Below are positions 60,338-64,000 of a stretch of 64,000 nt of DNA, piece by piece; within the stretch, counting starts at the first letter, position 1; the number at the start of each line of letters is the position of its first letter. The DNA is taken from contig OW121741.1 in the NCBI GenBank assembly GCA_933228675.1, forward strand, positions 52,929,186 through 52,993,185. The letters run 5' to 3'. The translations under genes were made by a program, and so were the position numbers. The stretch is from Stomorhina lunata. Its lineage: Eukaryota > Arthropoda > Insecta > Diptera > Rhiniidae. The notes under the pieces are model-generated. The model was not told the DNA's origin. It saw only the letters and a program-made list of their open reading frames with translations, and ran no database searches.

Positions 60338-62369
60338 ATTTTAATTTAGCCGAAAATAATGTACTTTTAAAGAGCTTTGAAATAAAACTTCCAAATATTT
60401 ATCAACCTTTTTAAATCGAATACTTGTTCGAAACTAACATTTATTTCCAAATTATTGTCCTTATATCATGCTTTGATATTATTATACTCTACCTAGGTAG
60501 CTGTCCATAAAATCAAATGGAAAATTGTACCTGTTAAAATTCATCCTGTATTTCATTGAAAGATATTTTAAAAATTTTTTCATGGAATTTTTAAAATGCA
60601 GTGAATAAATTTAGGAAGTTTTATTTAATGTCATAAAAGACCAATTATAATAATTTTTAAGTATAAAAAAACCCTTTAACGCTGATGAGTAACAGGCTAG
60701 GTAACATTTCTTAAAAAAAATGGAAAATTTTAACTGTTAAAATTTATTCTGTACTTTACTGAAATACATTTTAAAGGTTTTTTCCCTATAATTTTTAGCA
60801 GGTAATTGAAATATCTGTGCAAAATGAAAAATTTTCAAAATTCTTTGAAAAATTCCTTAAAAAATTCAGGGAAGTTTTTTTTAAGATACCAACCATTTGA
60901 ATAAAAATTTAAACCACTAATAACTTTCCTCTTATTGAAATAACTATCTGCAATTTGTATTTATGACAGTGAATGATTTCTAAAATAAATTTTCTAGTAA
61001 TTTTGATAGAATTTTGCTTGTAAAAATGTTGAGTATTTTCATTAAAATAAAAAAAGTGTTCTACGGGCGGGTCCGGGCGGTTGCAAAAGTATATATAGGC
61101 TTAAAGGGAACACTCTTGGCTTTCTTTGGGTGGTTTCGATTTTTGTTTCCATTTGTTTCTTTAAAAGTTATACACTACTTGAAATTTTATGAGTATATGG
61201 TGATTTTAAATTTTTTACATAACACCTTAACTACAAATTATACAGGGTGCAAATACCATTTGTTAAAACCAACAGTCCACCCAACATAACAAAAAAAAAA
61301 ACCGCAGCCCATTAGCATTAATAGTTTTCAAGAAATCGTAATTAATATGAGATCAAAAATTAAAATTTTTCTTTCATTTCTAAATTAACCAAAATTCCTT
61401 GTCTTTAGCAGCATGCCACGCCCACTACAGCGAATATTCTTTAAAAATCGCAAAAATTTTCAATAAAACCAAATCCAAAAAATTTATAACCGAATCATAT
61501 TTTCAATAACTTACCTTATTTTAAAACAAGTAAGAGTGGTATATTCGGCTATGCCGAATCTTGGATACCCTTCACCAATGGTGTTCCAAAAGTAAAGTAC
61601 AACATCGTAAGAATATATTGATAATTATATATTTTCTGTTTACTGACTTAGTTGAGCCCCACACAAATGCTTCATATGTATATTTATTTTCTTTTGTTCA
61701 TACTAAATGTAATTCCTAGCAATATTTGGTTATACTAGTAAAAGGTGACGCAAAAGTAATCCTCCTATCAGAAAATGCTCTAAATTTTGCGAACATAACA
61801 AAAAAAAAACCGCAGCCCATTAGCATTAATAGTTTTCAAGAAATCGTAATTAATATGAGATCAAAAATTAAAATTTTTCTTTCATTTCTAAATTAACCAA
61901 AATTCCTTGTCTTTAGCAGCATGCCACGCCCACTACAGCGAATATTCTTTAAAAATCGCAAAAATTTTCAATAAAACCAAATGCAAAAAATTTATAACCG
62001 AATCATATTTTCAATAACTTACCTTATTTTAAAACAAGTAAGAGTGGTATATTCGGCTATGCCGAATCTTGGATACCCTTCACCAATGGTGTTCCAAAAG
62101 TAAAGTACAACATCGTAAGAATATATTGATAATTATATATTTTCTGTTTACTGACTTAGTTGAGCCCCACACAAATGCTTCATATGTATATTTATTTTCT
62201 TTTGTTCATACTAAATGTAATTGCTAGCAATATTTGGTTATACTAGTAAAAGGTGGCGCAAAAGTAATCCTCCTATCAGAAAATGCTCTAAATTTTGCGA
62301 TTGGCCCCTAATGTCAATTCTGTTTTGACATTTGTGTAGTAAACACTTGCAAAATACATGTAATAAACA
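60338..62369. repeat. long spacer of unit 13, duplicated and chimeric
   Basis: The left half carries the unit 11/12 markers (ATTAAAATTT, AAATCCAAAA). The right half carries the unit 5/7 markers (CCTAGC, GGTGACGC, 508-bp duplication joint). The switch lies between about 61475 and 61715. No gene seen. Confidence 0.8.
61283..62299 (+). repeat. 508-bp direct duplication in unit 13
   Basis: Copy 1 is 61283-61791 and copy 2 is 61792-62299. The joint TTTTGCG/AACATAAC is the same as in units 5 and 7, but the first part of copy 1 has the AAATCCAAAA marker of units 10-12. Confidence 0.88.
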
Positions 62370-63433
62370 TTGTTACTCTATACTGCTCCAGAACGCGGAA
62401 TATTGGTGACTATTTATTTGAACAATAATCGGTCGGTGACTTTGGCACAACGTGAATTTCGTCGCAGATTTCCTGGCCGTCCAACGCCTACTGGTGAAAT
62501 ACTGCGACGTTTAGCCGCTCGCCTCGAAGAGACTGGCACAACACGAGATGCTGCCAGACGTGGCAGAACCCGGAGTCACCGTTCTGTAGAGAATATTGCT
62601 GCTGTAACCGAGGATGTCATGGAAGCGCCGTCGACATCGACCAGACGACGTGCCACGAAAATGGGTATCAGTCGACGGTCTTTGCAGCGAATTTTGGTAA
62701 AAGATTTGAAGATGTTTCCGTACAAAGTCCAGACGGTGCATCAGCTGTTAGCTGCTGACCGCCAATCGCGTCTAACATACGCTCAAGCCATCCTTAATCA
62801 CCACCAAGAGGAAGATGATTTTTCATCAAAAATAATCATGAGTGATGAGGCCCATTTCCATCTTAGCGGGACGAAGAGCCACTACACTCGCTCAAAGTCA
62901 CTGTATGGTGTGCTGTTTTCGCTGGAGGAGTCATCGGACCTTTTTTCTTCGAAACGGTTATTGTGAATGGTGAGCGCTACAGAGCAATGATTAACGAGTT
63001 CCGTTTGCCGCAACTTGATGAATTGGGATTGGAAAACATGTTCCAACAGGACGGTGCAACGGCACACACTGCACGTGCCACAACCGATATGCTGAAGGAT
63101 GCATTTCCCGGGCGCCTAATCTTCCGTTTTGGCGATTTGCACTGGCCAGCAAGATCGCCTGATTTGACCGCTGCAGACTTCTTTTTGTGGGGCTTTTTGA
63201 AGTCGCGGGTTTATGTCAACAAGCCTCAGACTCTTGCAGCTCTTAAAGACAATATCCGTCAAGAATGTGAGGAACTATCGCCGGAAGTTTTGGCCAAAGT
63301 GATGGAAAATGCCATAAAAAGGGCTCGTCACTGTGACGGCGCACAGTGGTTCAGAATCGTTTTTCATTGGCCAAAGCTCTGTAACTTTTTAACTATTAAA
63401 GATTTAGTAGTTCTTTTTTTAATCAATAGATAA
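62370..63433 (+). pseudogene. M13: DD41D mariner transposase, M5/M6 type
   Basis: Pieces 62370-62966 and 62963-63433 match M5 and M6: 43-bp deletion, Lys97 and the KRARHCDG ending. Its neighbours M10-M12 have none of the last two markers, so this half of the unit comes from a different lineage. Confidence 0.87.
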
Positions 63434-63770
63434 CATCTGTAGCTTTTTCAATTGTAGCTTTTTCAATCTCAACCGATTTGGCTCAAATTTGGGCCACAAG
63501 TCGTCCTTGGATAATATTTTGTTATCCTTAGGGTGCCCCCTTTCTCGTTAAGGTATTTACAGTATTTTTATTAGGGTGGCCCTAATTTTAATTTATGCTT
63601 AATAATACTTACATATTACCTAGTTTTTTTTTAAATAAAAGAATGTAACATAATTTTTCTTTAAATATATATTTATTTGTAGTCATAAATAGATTGTAGA
63701 TAAATAAAATAATATTTAATATTGATATTTGTATACTTTATTGCACTCAAATGTTAAATGCAAATTATAA
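63434..63770. repeat. short spacer of unit 13/14
   Basis: Shortened joint with the doubled TGTAGCTTTTTCAAT word, as after M5 and M6, but with AAATAAAAGAATG rather than AAATAAAATAATG. No gene seen. Confidence 0.68.
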
Positions 63771-64000
63771 TTATTGTTTATTTGGCTGGAATACTTCTTG
63801 TAAATATTTTATATTCTGCTCTGTATTACTGCTGTCCTGTAGCAGTGCTTTAACTTCGGCACTTAGGTCCGAAGGATTTACTTTCCATTGACTTCGAATG
63901 CTACAGATGAATGGATCTGATGTTGCTCCAATTGGTAATAAATGGTGCTTAATGACATCTTCTCCATGATAAAGAACTTTGTGCACTGTTGCTGTCATAT
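63771..64000 (-). pseudogene. T14: Transib/RAG1-like transposase, C-terminal part at window edge
   Basis: The last 75 codons, from MTATVHKVLYH to FQPNKQ, are present up to the window end. The His pair of the zinc site is intact and LLPIG again runs straight into ATSDPF without the catalytic-Glu segment. The array continues beyond 64000. Confidence 0.85.

Larger units (their letters stand above)
3818..64000. repeat. tandem array of ~4.95-kb Transib + mariner units (macrosatellite)
   Basis: The same order (Transib on -, long spacer, mariner on +, short spacer) recurs to the window end. Successive mariner starts lie at 6895, 11887, 16871, 21391, 26814, 31702, 37057, 42011, 44154, 46997, 51950, 56902 and 62370. 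Typical periods are 4952-4992 bp. Shorter or longer steps come from deletions (units 4, 8-10) or a 508-bp internal duplication (units 5, 7, 13). The units are nearly identical and differ by marker substitutions and small indels. All share one orientation. The right end is open at 64000, and the left is interrupted by the BEL insertion rather than ended by it. Confidence 0.95.

Noticed and set aside
3818..64000. CRISPR-like array, or an adaptive RAG-type recombination locus
   Set aside because: The repeat is 5 kb with no short spacer series, and the RAG1-like gene is a dead transposase without a RAG2 partner or recognisable recombination signals.
1..64000. tRNA, rRNA or host protein-coding genes
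   Set aside because: None recognised on either strand by reading; a tRNA scan and protein search would be needed to exclude small ones fully.

Overview
The window looks like repetitive, AT-rich insect DNA, most likely from a higher fly (the taxon is an inference from the families present, not a database match). I recognise no ordinary host gene, rRNA or tRNA. Everything readable is transposable-element sequence, in two parts.

Part A (1-3817) is the 3' part of a BEL/Pao LTR retrotransposon on the + strand. It has an uninterrupted pol frame (RT, RNase H, integrase, C-terminal domain) that is already open at the window edge, then a polypurine tract and a 572-bp 3' LTR (3246-3817, TG...CA). Base 3818 resumes in the middle of a Transib-like transposase gene, so this element inserted into the first visible unit of the array. 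The array therefore probably continues to the left, beyond the window.

Part B (3818-64000, open at the right edge) is a head-to-tail tandem array of a unit of about 4.95 kb. Each full unit, left to right, holds: (i) a dead RAG1/Transib-type transposase gene on the - strand; (ii) a 1.5-kb AT-rich spacer with a diverged direct-repeat pair of about 200 bp, a GC-rich patch with a TATA-like run, a perfect 7-bp-stem hairpin and a mariner-like terminal repeat; (iii) a DD41D (rosa-type) Tc1/mariner transposase frame on the + strand; (iv) a spacer of about 0.4 kb. The two transposases are head-to-head across the long spacer and tail-to-tail across the short one. I number mariner copies M1-M13 and Transib copies T1-T8 and T10-T14 (T9 is missing).

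All Transib copies that can be judged share an in-frame TAA and lack the segment that carries the catalytic Glu in the family, so the unit was dead before it was amplified. The mariner frame is complete in M1-M2, clipped at the 3' end in M3, internally shortened in frame in M4, and frameshifted by a shared 43-bp deletion in M5-M13. Shared marker mutations show that the array grew and was reshuffled by unequal exchange or conversion: a 508-bp internal duplication in non-adjacent units 5, 7 and 13, a chimeric unit 13, near-identical neighbours 11 and 12, an off-register junction pair at 42731/44886, and a foldback-templated repair scar at 19960-19983. The most interesting object is this two-transposon macrosatellite itself.
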